Below are positions 54,252-63,604 of a DNA stretch of 64,000 nucleotides, piece after piece; the first letter of the stretch is position 1, and each line of letters starts with the position of its first letter. The notes under the pieces were generated by a model. That model saw only the letters and a list, made by a program, of their open reading frames with translations, did no database searches and had not been told where the DNA came from. The stretch spans positions 372,001-436,000 of the forward strand of contig NZ_CP033381.1 of NCBI RefSeq assembly GCF_016865255.1, given 5' to 3'. Source of the stretch: Methylomonas sp. LW13 (GTDB lineage: Bacteria > Pseudomonadota > Gammaproteobacteria > Methylococcales > Methylomonadaceae). The position numbers and the translations under genes are program-made.

Positions 54252-54288
54252 AAAAAAGCCCCTGAAACAGCTGTTTCAGGGGCTTTTT
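54252..54288 (-). terminator. strong intrinsic terminator of the cupredoxin gene
   Basis: GCCCCTGAAACA and TGTTTCAGGGGC form a 12-bp perfect stem, flanked by A and T runs on both sides, so it may work in both directions. It lies just beyond the cupredoxin stop codon. Confidence 0.92.
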
Positions 54289-54297
54289 ACTTAGTCT

Positions 54298-55194
54298 TTA
54301 TTTGTCCGGTAAGGCGATGACGTTTTTGCCGGATACCATTTTGATCAGCTTGCCGATCAGTTGCATGACATAGCCAACAGCGTGAGCGACTTGCTCCAGT
54401 ACGGTAGCAACAATTTCGCCGGCGCTCATGCCTTTAAAGCGTTTTGCCAGCCAAGGTGCGGCAATAAAACCGATAGCCAAACCGACTACGGTGGTGCCGG
54501 AAACAATCGAATCATCGACTGCGGCAACAGGCACAGGTGCCGCTGCCACTACTGGGGCTGCCACGGGTGTGCTGGGGGCTGGCGCGTCGAGTTTAGGATC
54601 GTAGGGTCTGCCGCTGTAATCATCTGGGAAAATCGCCGCGGTTACCCCAGGAATGCTGGGCAAGTCCTCGCTGCCTTTGCCGACCTTCAATTGGGCTTTC
54701 ATACCTTTTTCCATGTGCTGCGCGATGTCGCAATGCACTAAGTAGGTTTTGTCGCCCGGCGGTAGGATTAGCGTGCCGGATACTTTGCCGGGACCGCTGA
54801 CTTCCAAATGGAACATACCTTTGGGGTACAAATATTTGGGTAATCCGTGCATCATCCATTGATGACGGATTTCATCTTCATTGACGAAATGTACAGTCAG
54901 TTTGGTGCAAGGTTCGAATTGAAACTCCTGCTGATCGAACGCAAACATGGTGCCGGGGAATTTCTCGGAATATTTGTGCCCGGCATGCACGGTAATTTCC
55001 TTGGTTGCGGCAATTTTGTCGCAGCCGCCGGGCAAGGTGTCGGTGTTCTGGCCCATAACCATGCCGCCATCCATATCCATCAAATGACCGTCGCCGTGGT
55101 TCATCATCTGATTGTGATCCTGCATTTCTTTTGCGGACGCAGCAGTCACAGATAAGGCGCAGACCAGTGTGGCAAGTGATACGAATTTGAACAT
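54298..55194 (-). CDS. exported membrane-anchored cupredoxin
   Basis: This 298-residue protein has a signal peptide (AASA|KEM), a Met/His-rich N terminus (MMNHGDGHLMDMDGGMVMG), then a plastocyanin/azurin-like domain (about 65-172) with type 1 copper ligands His in IRHQWMMHG (111), Cys155, His160 and Met165 (VHCDIAQHMEKGM). A Pro/Ala/Val linker and a hydrophobic segment (VVGLAIGFIAAPWLA) follow, then an amphipathic tail. It probably carries electrons or copper at the membrane. It lies 133 bases after the gene at 55328-55921 and ends at a strong terminator. Confidence 0.85.
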   Translation of the reverse strand: MFKFVSLATLVCALSVTAASAKEMQDHNQMMNHGDGHLMDMDGGMVMGQNTDTLPGGCDKIAATKEITVHAGHKYSEKFPGTMFAFDQQEFQFEPCTKLTVHFVNEDEIRHQWMMHGLPKYLYPKGMFHLEVSGPGKVSGTLILPPGDKTYLVHCDIAQHMEKGMKAQLKVGKGSEDLPSIPGVTAAIFPDDYSGRPYDPKLDAPAPSTPVAAPVVAAAPVPVAAVDDSIVSGTTVVGLAIGFIAAPWLAKRFKGMSAGEIVATVLEQVAHAVGYVMQLIGKLIKMVSGKNVIALPDK

Positions 55195-55275
55195 TATTGC
55201 ATTACCTCAAAGGGGCTTTGTGTATAGCGTGGATTATGCCGCGATAGTTCTGATTGACAAGGCTGCCGGAAATGA

Positions 55276-55309
55276 CGTTATTCCGCCGCGCAGCATCGGC
55301 GGAATAACG
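55276..55309. repeat. 13-bp perfect inverted repeat between two copper-related genes
   Basis: CGTTATTCCGCCG and CGGCGGAATAACG form a perfect stem with an 8-base loop. No T-run follows on the minus strand. It may be a weak terminator, an mRNA stabiliser between the two genes, or an attenuator. Confidence 0.6.
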
Positions 55310-55327
55310 GTTCTTGCGGCGTAATTC

Positions 55328-55921
55328 TTAGATTTCTTTCGCTTTACCAATTATGCCGTCAACTTTGCGTTTGAAACCGGCGTTAGACAGATAAAGGACG
55401 TACAAGCCAGCGAACAACACCAATGCATACAAGGCATAACTACCTTTGCTGGTCGGTTGACCCGCACCGGCTTTAAAGCTCATGTGTGCATCCAATCTTT
55501 CGCCATTATCTTGCAGTAGCGTGATGTGAATCAAATGTTTGCCGGCTTCTGGCACGCCTTGTGGCAGGTTCAGAATGACGGTGCCTGATTTATGTTTTTC
55601 GGCTGCTTGGAAGAAAACCCGTTTGCCTTCAGGCTCTTTGGTCACTTCAAATTCGATAGCCATGCCGCGATAGCGTTGGTCTTGATAGTCGAAGACCAAT
55701 TGAGTCAATGTGTTGATATCGGGAATATTGCCGCAGAACTCTTCAGCCGGGTATGCGTTTGGCTGGTAGGCGGTGTAATGGATCCAGTGATCTTTTTCCA
55801 GTTCGAACTTACATTGGTCAGTATCAGTACCCGCGGCGCCACCGTGTGCCAATACTGTTGATGAAAAAATCAGGCCCAACAAGCCCAGTAAACCGTTTCT
55901 TAATATGCGAGAGCTTCTCAT
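55328..55921 (-). CDS. exported protein with mature N-terminal His and C-terminal anchor
   Basis: This 197-residue protein has a signal peptide with probable cleavage at TVLA|HGG, leaving His26 as the mature N terminus, as in PmoB, CopC and other His-brace copper proteins. A beta-rich domain follows with two Cys (37 and 63) that may pair, more His (HWIHYTAY, KHLIHITLL) and a C-terminal membrane segment (SYALYALVLFAGLYVLYLS) with a basic tail. I do not recognise a named family. It is the first gene of a pair with the cupredoxin, and a copper role is inferred from that. Confidence 0.72.
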   Translation of the reverse strand: MRSSRILRNGLLGLLGLIFSSTVLAHGGAAGTDTDQCKFELEKDHWIHYTAYQPNAYPAEEFCGNIPDINTLTQLVFDYQDQRYRGMAIEFEVTKEPEGKRVFFQAAEKHKSGTVILNLPQGVPEAGKHLIHITLLQDNGERLDAHMSFKAGAGQPTSKGSYALYALVLFAGLYVLYLSNAGFKRKVDGIIGKAKEI

Positions 55922-56233
55922 AAATACCCTTCCCGTGTTAATAAATGCTGTAGTTTTTATTATTTTTCATGTGGTTATACATGAACATGTTTAAATCATT
56001 GGCGAACGTAACTGCCTGATTTCGATCAAAACAGCGCTTAACTCTAGCACATCGCCCTAGCCAAAGAAAGGCTATCGTGCCGTAGTTGAGATGATCGATT
56101 CAAGCTGTAATTTTTTTTGTCAGCAATCAAAGACAATCCTTATAATGGGGTTATGAATCATCCCTTTAAATTGCCTCTGCCTGTTCAGGTCTACTGAAAT
56201 ATCCCCCTATCCGGTTAATTAAATAACAACAAT
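55922..56233. other. 312-base divergent intergenic region with pgi promoter
   Basis: This AT-rich region lies between the divergent copper pair and pgi. It contains the pgi promoter candidate at 56117-56146. A 14-codon frame (ATG 56153) lies in the pgi leader but has no usable RBS. No RNA gene is seen. Confidence 0.5.
56117..56146 (+). promoter_or_regulatory. sigma-70 promoter candidate for pgi
   Basis: TTGTCA (56117-56122) and a perfect TATAAT (56141-56146) are separated by 18 bases. It lies 88 bases before the pgi start. Confidence 0.55.
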
Positions 56234-57871
56234 ATGTCCAAATTAATAAACTCTGCCGAATGGAATGCCGTTAAGCAACATCACCGCGAGATTGCCGGCA
56301 AATTTTGCATGAAGGATGCGTTCGATAAAGATCCGCAACGCTTCGACAAGTTTTCCGTGACATTTGGCGATTTGCTGTTCGATTTCTCTAAAAATCTAAT
56401 TACCGAAGAAACTTTGCCTTTGTTGATTGAATTGGCAAGCCGCGCGGAGCTTTCCTCCAAGACCGAAGCCATGTTTTCCGGTTCCATTATTAATACCACG
56501 GAAAAACGCGCTGTCTTGCATACCGCTTTGCGTAATCGCAGCAACAAGCCGGTATTGTTTCGCGGTAAGGACGTGATGCCGGAAATTAATAAAGTGTTGG
56601 CGAAAATGCGGGTATTTACGGAACAAGTCCGTTCCGGCGCCTGGACCGGCTACACCGGCAAGACTATTACCGACATCGTCAACATCGGCATCGGCGGTTC
56701 CGATTTGGGGCCCAAAATGGTCGATACTGCATTGGCGCCTTACGGTAAAGACGGTTTGAAAGCCCACTTCGTTTCGAATGTTGATCAAACCGACATCGTG
56801 GAAACTCTGAAACCGCTCAACCCCGAGACTACCTTATTTTTGATCTCGTCAAAAACATTTACGACTCAGGAAACGATGACCAACGCCCGGTCGGCGCGTA
56901 ACTGGTTTTTAAAAGCGGCGGTTGACCCGGCCAATATTTCCAAACATTTCGTGGCGATCTCGACTAATGTCGAAAAGGTTAAGGAGTTCGGCATAGACCC
57001 GGAGAACATGTTCGAGTTTTGGGATTGGGTCGGTGGCCGTTATTCCCTGTGGTCCGTGATCGGCATGTCCATTGCCCTATACATAGGCATGGACAATTTC
57101 GAAGAATTGCTGATGGGCGCGCATATCGCCGACGAACATTTCCGCAGTGCGCCATTCGAAAAAAACATCCCGGTCATCATGGGCTTGCTGGGCATCTGGT
57201 ACAACAACTTCTTCGAAGCGGAAACCTACGCGATTCTGCCGTACGCGCAGTCCTTGAAATATTTTGCCGATTATTTCCAGCAGGGCGACATGGAAAGTAA
57301 CGGCAAAAGCGCTACCATCAACGGTGAAAAAGTCGATTACAACACCGGTCCGATTATCTGGGGCCAACCCGGTACAAATGGTCAGCATGCCTTTTTCCAA
57401 TTGATCCATCAGGGCACCAAGCTGATTCCCGGCGATTTCTTGGCGGCCGCGCAAAGCCAATACGACTTACCCGACCACCACGATATTCTGATTTCCAACT
57501 TTCTGGCCCAAGCCGAAGCGCTGATGCGCGGTAAAACCGAGGCGGAGGTTAGGGAGGATTTAAGCCATGAACCTAATCTGGATGACGCCCTGATTGCCTC
57601 CAAAATCTTCGAAGGCAACAAACCGTCCAACTCGTTTTTATTCAAAAAGCTGACCCCCAGAACCTTGGGTACCTTAATCGCGTTTTACGAACACAAAATC
57701 TTCGTACAAGGCGTGATCTGGAATATCAATTCCTTTGATCAAATGGGTGTGGAATTGGGAAAAGTGTTAGCGCGGGCGATTCTGCCGCAGCTGAAAAACG
57801 ACGAGATGGTCACAGACCACGACAGCTCCACCAACGGCTTGATCAACGCTTATAAGCGCCTGCGTAAATAA
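56234..57871 (+). CDS. pgi: glucose-6-phosphate isomerase
   Basis: Pgi interconverts glucose 6-phosphate and fructose 6-phosphate, which in a methanotroph links the ribulose monophosphate cycle to hexose pools. The 545-residue protein has [17 protein letters not shown], the signature [10 protein letters not shown], and the C-terminal [12 protein letters not shown] with the catalytic Lys/His region ([14 protein letters not shown]). ATG 56234 has no Shine-Dalgarno-like sequence in front of it. Confidence 0.97.
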   Translation: MSKLINSAEWNAVKQHHREIAGKFCMKDAFDKDPQRFDKFSVTFGDLLFDFSKNLITEETLPLLIELASRAELSSKTEAMFSGSIINTTEKRAVLHTALRNRSNKPVLFRGKDVMPEINKVLAKMRVFTEQVRSGAWTGYTGKTITDIVNIGIGGSDLGPKMVDTALAPYGKDGLKAHFVSNVDQTDIVETLKPLNPETTLFLISSKTFTTQETMTNARSARNWFLKAAVDPANISKHFVAISTNVEKVKEFGIDPENMFEFWDWVGGRYSLWSVIGMSIALYIGMDNFEELLMGAHIADEHFRSAPFEKNIPVIMGLLGIWYNNFFEAETYAILPYAQSLKYFADYFQQGDMESNGKSATINGEKVDYNTGPIIWGQPGTNGQHAFFQLIHQGTKLIPGDFLAAAQSQYDLPDHHDILISNFLAQAEALMRGKTEAEVREDLSHEPNLDDALIASKIFEGNKPSNSFLFKKLTPRTLGTLIAFYEHKIFVQGVIWNINSFDQMGVELGKVLARAILPQLKNDEMVTDHDSSTNGLINAYKRLRK

Positions 57872-57889
57872 GCTTAGACAATAGGCTGT

Positions 57890-57972
57890 TTTAGAAAACG
57901 AGCATTCTGTGTTTGGTAGGCAAGCCGTTTTCTAAACCTGAAGGTTGCAGCATATTTTCGCAGCCTTCAGGT
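57890..57972 (+). terminator. two consecutive hairpins after pgi
   Basis: TTTAGAAAACG/CGTTTTCTAAA (57890-57900 and 57926-57936, 11 bp, 25-base loop) is followed by ACCTGAAGGTTGC/GCAGCCTTCAGGT (57936-57948 and 57960-57972, 13 bp with one T-G pair). Neither has a T-run. They probably protect or end the pgi mRNA. Confidence 0.45.
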
Positions 57973-58091
57973 GTCTTAACCCATTCAAGCATGCTTTGTC
58001 TGGTTAACCTTCCGGTTCGCACCCCTCACAGGCGCACAAATTGATTCAAAAAACAAAAGCTATGCTGAGTGACTACTGAGCATAATCCCGC

Positions 58092-58925
58092 TTAGGGTAA
58101 CGCATTAGGCTTGGTGTCATTCGGCTGTTTGCTCAACAAGACTTCGTGGATTGCGGAAATGACGGACTCCGGCTTCTCCAGTGGAATGACGTGACCGCTA
58201 TCTACCCAGCGTTGAATTGCCCCCGGATATAGCCGCGCAATATCCTTGCGTTTTTGATTGGCGTCGAGCGCCAGCTCAGAGGTATCCTTAAGAGGTTGCG
58301 CAGCGCTCAGCACTATGATCGGTCCGCCGCTATAGGGCGGGGCGGCCAATACTTCGTCACCGGTCAGGTCCAGAGCGGCCAGCTCTTGTTCGGCAGTTGC
58401 CGATGTCATCAAATCGAACAGCCAGCGCACCCAGAGCGGCCAGTTCTCGATTGCCCCGGCGCCTTTGAGTTGAGCAGGATGAGTGGAATCAACCAGAATC
58501 AAGGCCGCCACTTCATCTGGATGATGCCGGGCATACCATTGCATATACAGCCCGCCCAGCGAATGCCCCACCAGCACATAAGGCGGCGTTAGGCCTTGGC
58601 TGACAAGCAATCCGCGCAACTCTTCGACAATATGCCGGCCGTCCCTCGCAGTGGCCGCCTCTTCGCTATTCCCGTAGCCGGCACGGTTGTAAACCAAGGC
58701 CGTGTTATCGCGCGCTATCGTCGGATAAATTTCTGCCCACCCTTCTAAAGCCCCGCCCAGTCCGTTTTCGAAGATGACTGGTACAGTCTGGTGTTTGCTA
58801 AGCGCAAATTCCACCTGCCGGCCGGCGACTTCTGCCGTTGTTATGGCGGGGATGGTGGCGGCGCAGCCGCTTAGCGCGATTAGCCATAGCAGAAAATTGA
58901 CCGTTATGGATGGTCTAAATTTCAT
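58092..58925 (-). CDS. alpha/beta hydrolase lipoprotein
   Basis: This 277-residue protein has a lipoprotein signal with lipobox LSGC (Cys21). The hydrolase core has the nucleophile elbow GHSLGG in PYVLVGHSLGGLYMQWY, an oxyanion-side motif (VIFENGLGGALEGW), a probable acid (VDSTHPAQL region) and the catalytic His in VDSGHVIPLEKPE. The substrate is unknown. Its envelope location as a lipoprotein is notable for this mostly cytoplasmic superfamily. Confidence 0.88.
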   Translation of the reverse strand: MKFRPSITVNFLLWLIALSGCAATIPAITTAEVAGRQVEFALSKHQTVPVIFENGLGGALEGWAEIYPTIARDNTALVYNRAGYGNSEEAATARDGRHIVEELRGLLVSQGLTPPYVLVGHSLGGLYMQWYARHHPDEVAALILVDSTHPAQLKGAGAIENWPLWVRWLFDLMTSATAEQELAALDLTGDEVLAAPPYSGGPIIVLSAAQPLKDTSELALDANQKRKDIARLYPGAIQRWVDSGHVIPLEKPESVISAIHEVLLSKQPNDTKPNALP

Positions 58926-58990
58926 CGGCCGCTTCCTCTGTCAGTTGAATTAGCGCTGGGTGTGCTTCACGATGGTTATTCCTGGGGAAA

Positions 58991-59716
58991 TTACAGGGGG
59001 CGATGATTTTGCCGACGCTTGCCGCGAGCCAGCAAACCGGCCAGACCCGCGCCGAACAGCCAAGCGGCGCCGGGCAGCGGTACCGCCGCGACATCGCCGT
59101 CGCGCACCGCCCAGACGTAATAATTGGTGCCTTTGCTGATGTAGTTTTGCATGCCGGTTGCGGTGCTCAGGTACCAGGCTTTGCTGGCGTCGCCAGCGTA
59201 ACTGGTGCCTAGCCAATAACCAAAGGATTGAATATGGCTGAACAGACTTTCGTCGGCGGCAGTTGCCGGATCGTCGACGATGCCGTAGCCGGACTGCGGC
59301 CCGCCACGCGAATCGAGGGAGCCTTTGTTACCGAAGTCGCCGTAATAAAGATGCGCGAGCTCCGAACTGGCCGTGGAGACGTTGAATCCGCAATCGCTAC
59401 CGCTGTATCCATAGTCGCAACCGGGCACGCCCAGGTCGTTGAAGGTCGGCAAGCGCCAATCGCTGTAGGTGGTGCCGCGCACGCTGTCCGAGTAGCTGAG
59501 ACCGTCCACCCAGGCCACGGCGTTTTGCCAGCTCATCTTGCCTTCGGCGTCGAAGCCGCTGGTTTTGGCGTAATTGGCGTCCGCCAGCCAGGTGACGTTT
59601 TGCGCGCTATCGTAGATCAGGCCGCCGCCGCGGTCGAACAACTGGGCTTCGGCGCTACCCGTCGCTAGCGTGCAGAGCGCGGATAACCCGGCGCATATAG
59701 CTTTATGTTTCATCAT
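58991..59716 (-). CDS. exported DUF1566-like protein with VPLPGAAWLFG sorting tail
   Basis: This 241-residue protein has a signal peptide (GSAEA|QLF). The body has a DUF1566-type pattern (WRLPTFNDL, WLADANYAKTSG, YWLGTSYAG, YYVWAVRDGD), typical of exported adhesion-like domains. The C-terminal tail VPLPGAAWLFGAGLAGLLARG plus basic residues is the sorting-signal variant seen in methylotrophs, related to PEP-CTERM. ATG 59716 or 59713. It is divergent from the next gene, which carries the same type of tail. Confidence 0.87.
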   Translation of the reverse strand: MMKHKAICAGLSALCTLATGSAEAQLFDRGGGLIYDSAQNVTWLADANYAKTSGFDAEGKMSWQNAVAWVDGLSYSDSVRGTTYSDWRLPTFNDLGVPGCDYGYSGSDCGFNVSTASSELAHLYYGDFGNKGSLDSRGGPQSGYGIVDDPATAADESLFSHIQSFGYWLGTSYAGDASKAWYLSTATGMQNYISKGTNYYVWAVRDGDVAAVPLPGAAWLFGAGLAGLLARGKRRQNHRPL

Positions 59717-59914
59717 TTTTTTCCAAAAAGTTAGTTATCGAAGGCATGTAAATACTCGTAAACCTGCCTAGCGGCACCGAGCTTAAGGAGCATTATCGGA
59801 AGGTGCGTGTAGCCAGGGAACCCTACCGGAGTAGGGTGTTGGCGCGTTAGGAAGTTTTGTTAACATGTATTTTTAATTCAACTATTAGAGCGATAATTTC
59901 AAGAGGAATTTACA

Positions 59915-60973
59915 ATGAAACGCAGTCTGAAATGCCTTGCCCTGGGCTTAATGCTGCCGGTATTACCGGCACACGCCAGTGTTTTGTATACTCTGGTGGA
60001 TCTCATGCCGGAGAGCCCGTTAGTCAATTCGGGGGCGCGCGCTATCAGCGATGCCGGGCATGTTCTGGGTTTTACGGGGGATGGTGAAAGCTTTGTTTAC
60101 AAAAACAATAGTGTGAGCTGGCTGTCCGTACCCAGATATGCAAACCCTACCGGGATCAATTCAAGCGGTGTGGTGGTGGGCAATTCTGCCGGGCGCGGCA
60201 TAGTGCACAGTAATGGTGTCACCCAAATAATCGGTGGTTTCAGCGGCAGTCCTTATTCCAGTGTGGCCTACGGCATCAATGACGCCGGGCAAATAGTCGG
60301 CAGTGCATGGAATGCCGAGGGCAATCAACGAGCCACTATTGCCGGTAACGGCAGCTTGACTGATCTGGGAACCTTGAATGGTGGCCAATGGAGTGCGGGG
60401 AATGCGATCAACAATAGTGGTCAGGTCACTGGCGAGAGTCAAACGCCTAATGGAGGTCACGCTTTTATTACCCGTAATGGTCAAATGGTGGATCTGGGCG
60501 CTTTTGCCTGGGGTGTCAGCAGAGGTTATGCCATCAACGACCTCGGTCAGGTGGCCGGCACATCCCATGTCACCAACAATGAAAAGCACGCTTTCATTAC
60601 AACGCTTGATGACCACATGGTTGATATAGGTTTGTCCGGCTATAGCAGCGAGGCATTCGGTATCAATAATGCCGGACAAGCCGTGGGATATTTCGGCGAC
60701 AATTTTGGTGGATCCAAACGTGCGTTCGTTACACTCAATGGCGTCATGACAGACTTGAACACACTGATTGCAGCCAATATCGGTTGGACGCTGATGACGG
60801 CTTACGATGTCAACAATAGTGGACAAATCGTTGGGGTGGGGATCACCGCGAACGGCGTGCAACGGGCCTTTCTATTAAATCCGATTGCTGCTGTGCCCAT
60901 ACCCGGCGCCATCTGGTTGTTTGGTTCTGCTTTACTCGGTTTCGTTCCGCTGCGCCTGCGGGCTCGATTCTGA
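59915..60973 (+). CDS. exported HAF-repeat protein with VPIPGAIWLFG sorting tail
   Basis: This 352-residue protein has a signal peptide (PAHA|SVL) followed by about six HAF-type repeats of 40-50 residues, each with a turn such as GINDAGQIVG, AINNSGQVTG, AINDLGQVAG, GINNAGQAVG and DVNNSGQIVG. The C-terminal tail VPIPGAIWLFGSALLGF followed by a basic end is the sorting signal. Probably a beta-propeller-like extracellular protein, perhaps sorted with exopolysaccharide. ATG 59915 has AGAGGAA upstream. Confidence 0.88.
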   Translation: MKRSLKCLALGLMLPVLPAHASVLYTLVDLMPESPLVNSGARAISDAGHVLGFTGDGESFVYKNNSVSWLSVPRYANPTGINSSGVVVGNSAGRGIVHSNGVTQIIGGFSGSPYSSVAYGINDAGQIVGSAWNAEGNQRATIAGNGSLTDLGTLNGGQWSAGNAINNSGQVTGESQTPNGGHAFITRNGQMVDLGAFAWGVSRGYAINDLGQVAGTSHVTNNEKHAFITTLDDHMVDIGLSGYSSEAFGINNAGQAVGYFGDNFGGSKRAFVTLNGVMTDLNTLIAANIGWTLMTAYDVNNSGQIVGVGITANGVQRAFLLNPIAAVPIPGAIWLFGSALLGFVPLRLRARF

Positions 60974-61121
60974 AAGCGCATGGAGGTTGTGGAGCTAACG
61001 CTTAGCTGCAACTTGGACAAGCAGCTCGTTACCCGGATTTAGCAAGGTTGCCGGGATTCTGAAGACGCGACAATTGGCTGCGCCTGCAAAAAAACAACCC
61101 ATAACACCGCGTTAATCTCGA

Positions 61122-61152
61122 GCGCTTTGGCCTCTGGAAGCCACCAAAGCGC
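61122..61152 (+). terminator. hairpin downstream of the HAF-repeat gene
   Basis: GCGCTTTGG and CCAAAGCGC form a perfect 9-bp stem with a 13-base loop, followed by CTTT only. It is a weak terminator candidate about 150 bases past the stop codon. Confidence 0.4.
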
Positions 61153-61229
61153 CTTTGCTTACCTGCGTTAGGCATATTTTTCGCTCCTGTGCCCAGCGCT
61201 TCTATCAATCGGAGCGCTGGAGAATCAAA

Positions 61230-61622
61230 ATGCTGCAAAAATTTGTAACGGTAACTTTCTTCTTGATCCTTTCCGGCTGTGCCACAACGGCAAGCAACCC
61301 TCCCGCCCAGGGAAGCAACAAAGCGGAAGGCAAAATATCAATGGCGATTGGCCGTGAAATGGGCAACTTCAAAATCACCCATTCACAGGCAACCGAAGCC
61401 CCCGCCGGTTATAACGGCATGCAGTACACCGTTAAAACTGACGACGGGGCGACCTTTAAATGTGAGATTTTAGAGCCGTCGGGGTTTGGTAAATTCGCGA
61501 CCTGGGGCATGGCAAGCGGAGCGGACGCCATGTGCACCGATTTCACCAAAGGATCGAGCGACGTAGGCAAAACCAACAAGGCAAGTTGCAACGCTTTGCT
61601 GCAGGCGGCGGGCAAATGCTGA
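61230..61622 (+). CDS. small lipoprotein, unknown function
   Basis: This 130-residue protein has a lipobox ILSGC (about 13-17). The mature part has three Cys (FKCEILEP, AMCTDF, ASCNALLQ) besides one at the C terminus (AGKC), so up to two disulfides. ATG 61230 has GGAG seven bases upstream; the longer frame to 61155 is unsupported. I do not recognise the family. Confidence 0.72.
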   Translation: MLQKFVTVTFFLILSGCATTASNPPAQGSNKAEGKISMAIGREMGNFKITHSQATEAPAGYNGMQYTVKTDDGATFKCEILEPSGFGKFATWGMASGADAMCTDFTKGSSDVGKTNKASCNALLQAAGKC

Positions 61623-61786
61623 AGTAAGACTCGACACGGAGCTCAAGGCGACGCTCCGTGCTCCTTTGCCGCAGTGCCGATGGCTAGCGGAAGGTTATAA
61701 AACCGCATGTTAACGAAGGAGTATCCGGACACGAAAACCTGACTAACGGCGCCAAGGCTGGGCGGCAACAGAATCGGAATAGCAAA

Positions 61787-63604
61787 ATGGAAAAGCTTTT
61801 TTCTAATCCTCGCCAAGACGGGGCGGTTTGCTTCTCGGACATCAGTCCAAACGGTCAACTACGCCTACTGGACTTGAGTTTCGGGCGTATCGCCTTCGGT
61901 TTTGGCTTGATCCCCGTGGTAGCGGCACCGTTTATTGTCTGGCTGCATCAAATCGACCGGGACGCTCGCGCCTTTTGGGCTTGGGCCAGTATTTTTACAT
62001 TGGTGGCGCTGGCCGTCCGTCTGTTGTTCCGCCGCTATCGGCGCGACTGCGCACAACTGGGCGCCGAACGGGCAATGCACCATTGGCTGCGCAAGGTGCA
62101 TGCGCTGGCGCTGCTTTACGGGTTCAGCCTGTCGGTACCGGTGATGATTATGTGCAGCGGCGACTATCCCTTTGAGTTTGCGATGCTGTTTCTGGTCACC
62201 TGCGCGTCGATAGTGGCGGGCAACGCCACCCACCAGTCGCCTATCCTGAGTGCTTTCCAACGTTTCTTCGCTGCCAGTTGGGGCGTCTCGACACTGCTAA
62301 TGCCGTGGGTATTTCCAGCTCATTGGCCCTACGTGATGCCGCTGACTGCGCTCTACATTCTGTCGATTTACAAACACGCGGTGCTCGTGCACCGGTTTTT
62401 TTTGCAACAGATATTCCTGGAAGAAGGCTACCGCGCCGCCAAGGATCTAGCCGAAGCCGCCTTACGCGCCAAAAACCAGTTCCTGACCACGGCCAGCCAC
62501 GACTTGCGCCAGCCGGTGCATGCCATGGGCTTTTTGATCGAATCCATTTCCCGCCGCAACCGGGATTTACTGTTAGGCCCAGCCTTACAGGATTTGCGGC
62601 AAAGCGTGCAGTCGGTCACGCAGATGTTCAACTCGCTGTTGGATTTGTCCAGGATCGAGCTGGGCGCCCAGCCGGTCAATCTACAAACCGTGGCCTTGGA
62701 CCCGTTGATGAACGACGTCGCGACGCTGTTCAGGGAAGAAGCCCGCGTCCGCCAAATCGAGCTGCGCGTGCGCACCAGCGCCGGTAAAGCCTCGGTGCGC
62801 GCCGACCCGCTATTGCTGCGCCAGTCGATGATCAACCTGATGCAGAATGCCTTGCGTTATACCCAAAGCGGCGGCGTGCTGATGGCGGCTCGCCGCCGCC
62901 GCGACGCCTGGCAGTTCGAGGTCTGGGATACCGGGGTCGGCATCGCGGAAGATGACCAACAGCGGATTTACTCGCCGTTCTTCCGCCCCGAACATGCTTG
63001 GCGGATAGACAACGCCGGTCACGGCTTGGGTTTGGCGGTGGTGGCGCGCTGCGCGGATTTGATGGGCGCCAGCCAGGGCTTGAGTTCGCGGGAAGGCCGA
63101 GGCTCGCGGTTTTGGCTACGGCTGCCGTCCGCGCGCATCGAGGAGCGGCGCGCGGTGGCGCGCGACCGGGACTTTGCGCCGGCCGGCCGTGGCGAAATGC
63201 TGAGCGGCCGTTGTCTGGTGATCGACGACGAACCGCAAGTGCGCAACGCCTGGCAAGCCTTATTGAATTCGTGGGGCGTGGAAACGGCTTGCGCCGCGTC
63301 CGCCAACGACGCTTTGGCCTTGCTCGATGCCGGCTTCGAACCGCAGGCCATCTTTTGCGACCAGCGCCTGCGCGCCGGCGAAAGCGGCTTCGAGTTGTTT
63401 CAAGCCTTGCTGGAGCGCTGCCCAGACGCCGCCGGGGCGATGATCAGCGGCGAATTCGATTCGCCGGCCCTGGCCCAAGCCGAGCAGGAAGGTTACCTGA
63501 TACTGCATAAGCCCTTGGACCCGGAGGCCTTGTACGCCGTGCTGAGCCGGCTATTGCCATCCAATCCGCTAACAGGGATAACCAAGAAAAATGCAATTGC
63601 CTAG
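61787..63604 (+). CDS. hybrid sensor histidine kinase, membrane-bound
   Basis: This 605-residue protein has an N-terminal membrane domain with about six hydrophobic segments (30-205), a HisKA domain with phosphorylatable His238 (TASHDLRQPVHAMGF), an ATPase domain with N box NLMQNALRY, DTGVGI and GHGLGLAVV, and a C-terminal receiver with acidic pair (VIDDEPQVR), Asp525 (AIFCDQRLRAGESGF) and Lys575 (LHKPL). No DNA-binding response regulator lies nearby in the window. Its end overlaps the next start by 14 bases. The membrane domain is of unknown type, so the signal cannot be read. Confidence 0.92.
   Translation: MEKLFSNPRQDGAVCFSDISPNGQLRLLDLSFGRIAFGFGLIPVVAAPFIVWLHQIDRDARAFWAWASIFTLVALAVRLLFRRYRRDCAQLGAERAMHHWLRKVHALALLYGFSLSVPVMIMCSGDYPFEFAMLFLVTCASIVAGNATHQSPILSAFQRFFAASWGVSTLLMPWVFPAHWPYVMPLTALYILSIYKHAVLVHRFFLQQIFLEEGYRAAKDLAEAALRAKNQFLTTASHDLRQPVHAMGFLIESISRRNRDLLLGPALQDLRQSVQSVTQMFNSLLDLSRIELGAQPVNLQTVALDPLMNDVATLFREEARVRQIELRVRTSAGKASVRADPLLLRQSMINLMQNALRYTQSGGVLMAARRRRDAWQFEVWDTGVGIAEDDQQRIYSPFFRPEHAWRIDNAGHGLGLAVVARCADLMGASQGLSSREGRGSRFWLRLPSARIEERRAVARDRDFAPAGRGEMLSGRCLVIDDEPQVRNAWQALLNSWGVETACAASANDALALLDAGFEPQAIFCDQRLRAGESGFELFQALLERCPDAAGAMISGEFDSPALAQAEQEGYLILHKPLDPEALYAVLSRLLPSNPLTGITKKNAIA

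Noticed and set aside
59836-59870. Sigma-54 promoter between the sorting-tail genes
   Set aside because: TTGGCGCG is present but no TTGC-type -12 element follows at the right spacing.
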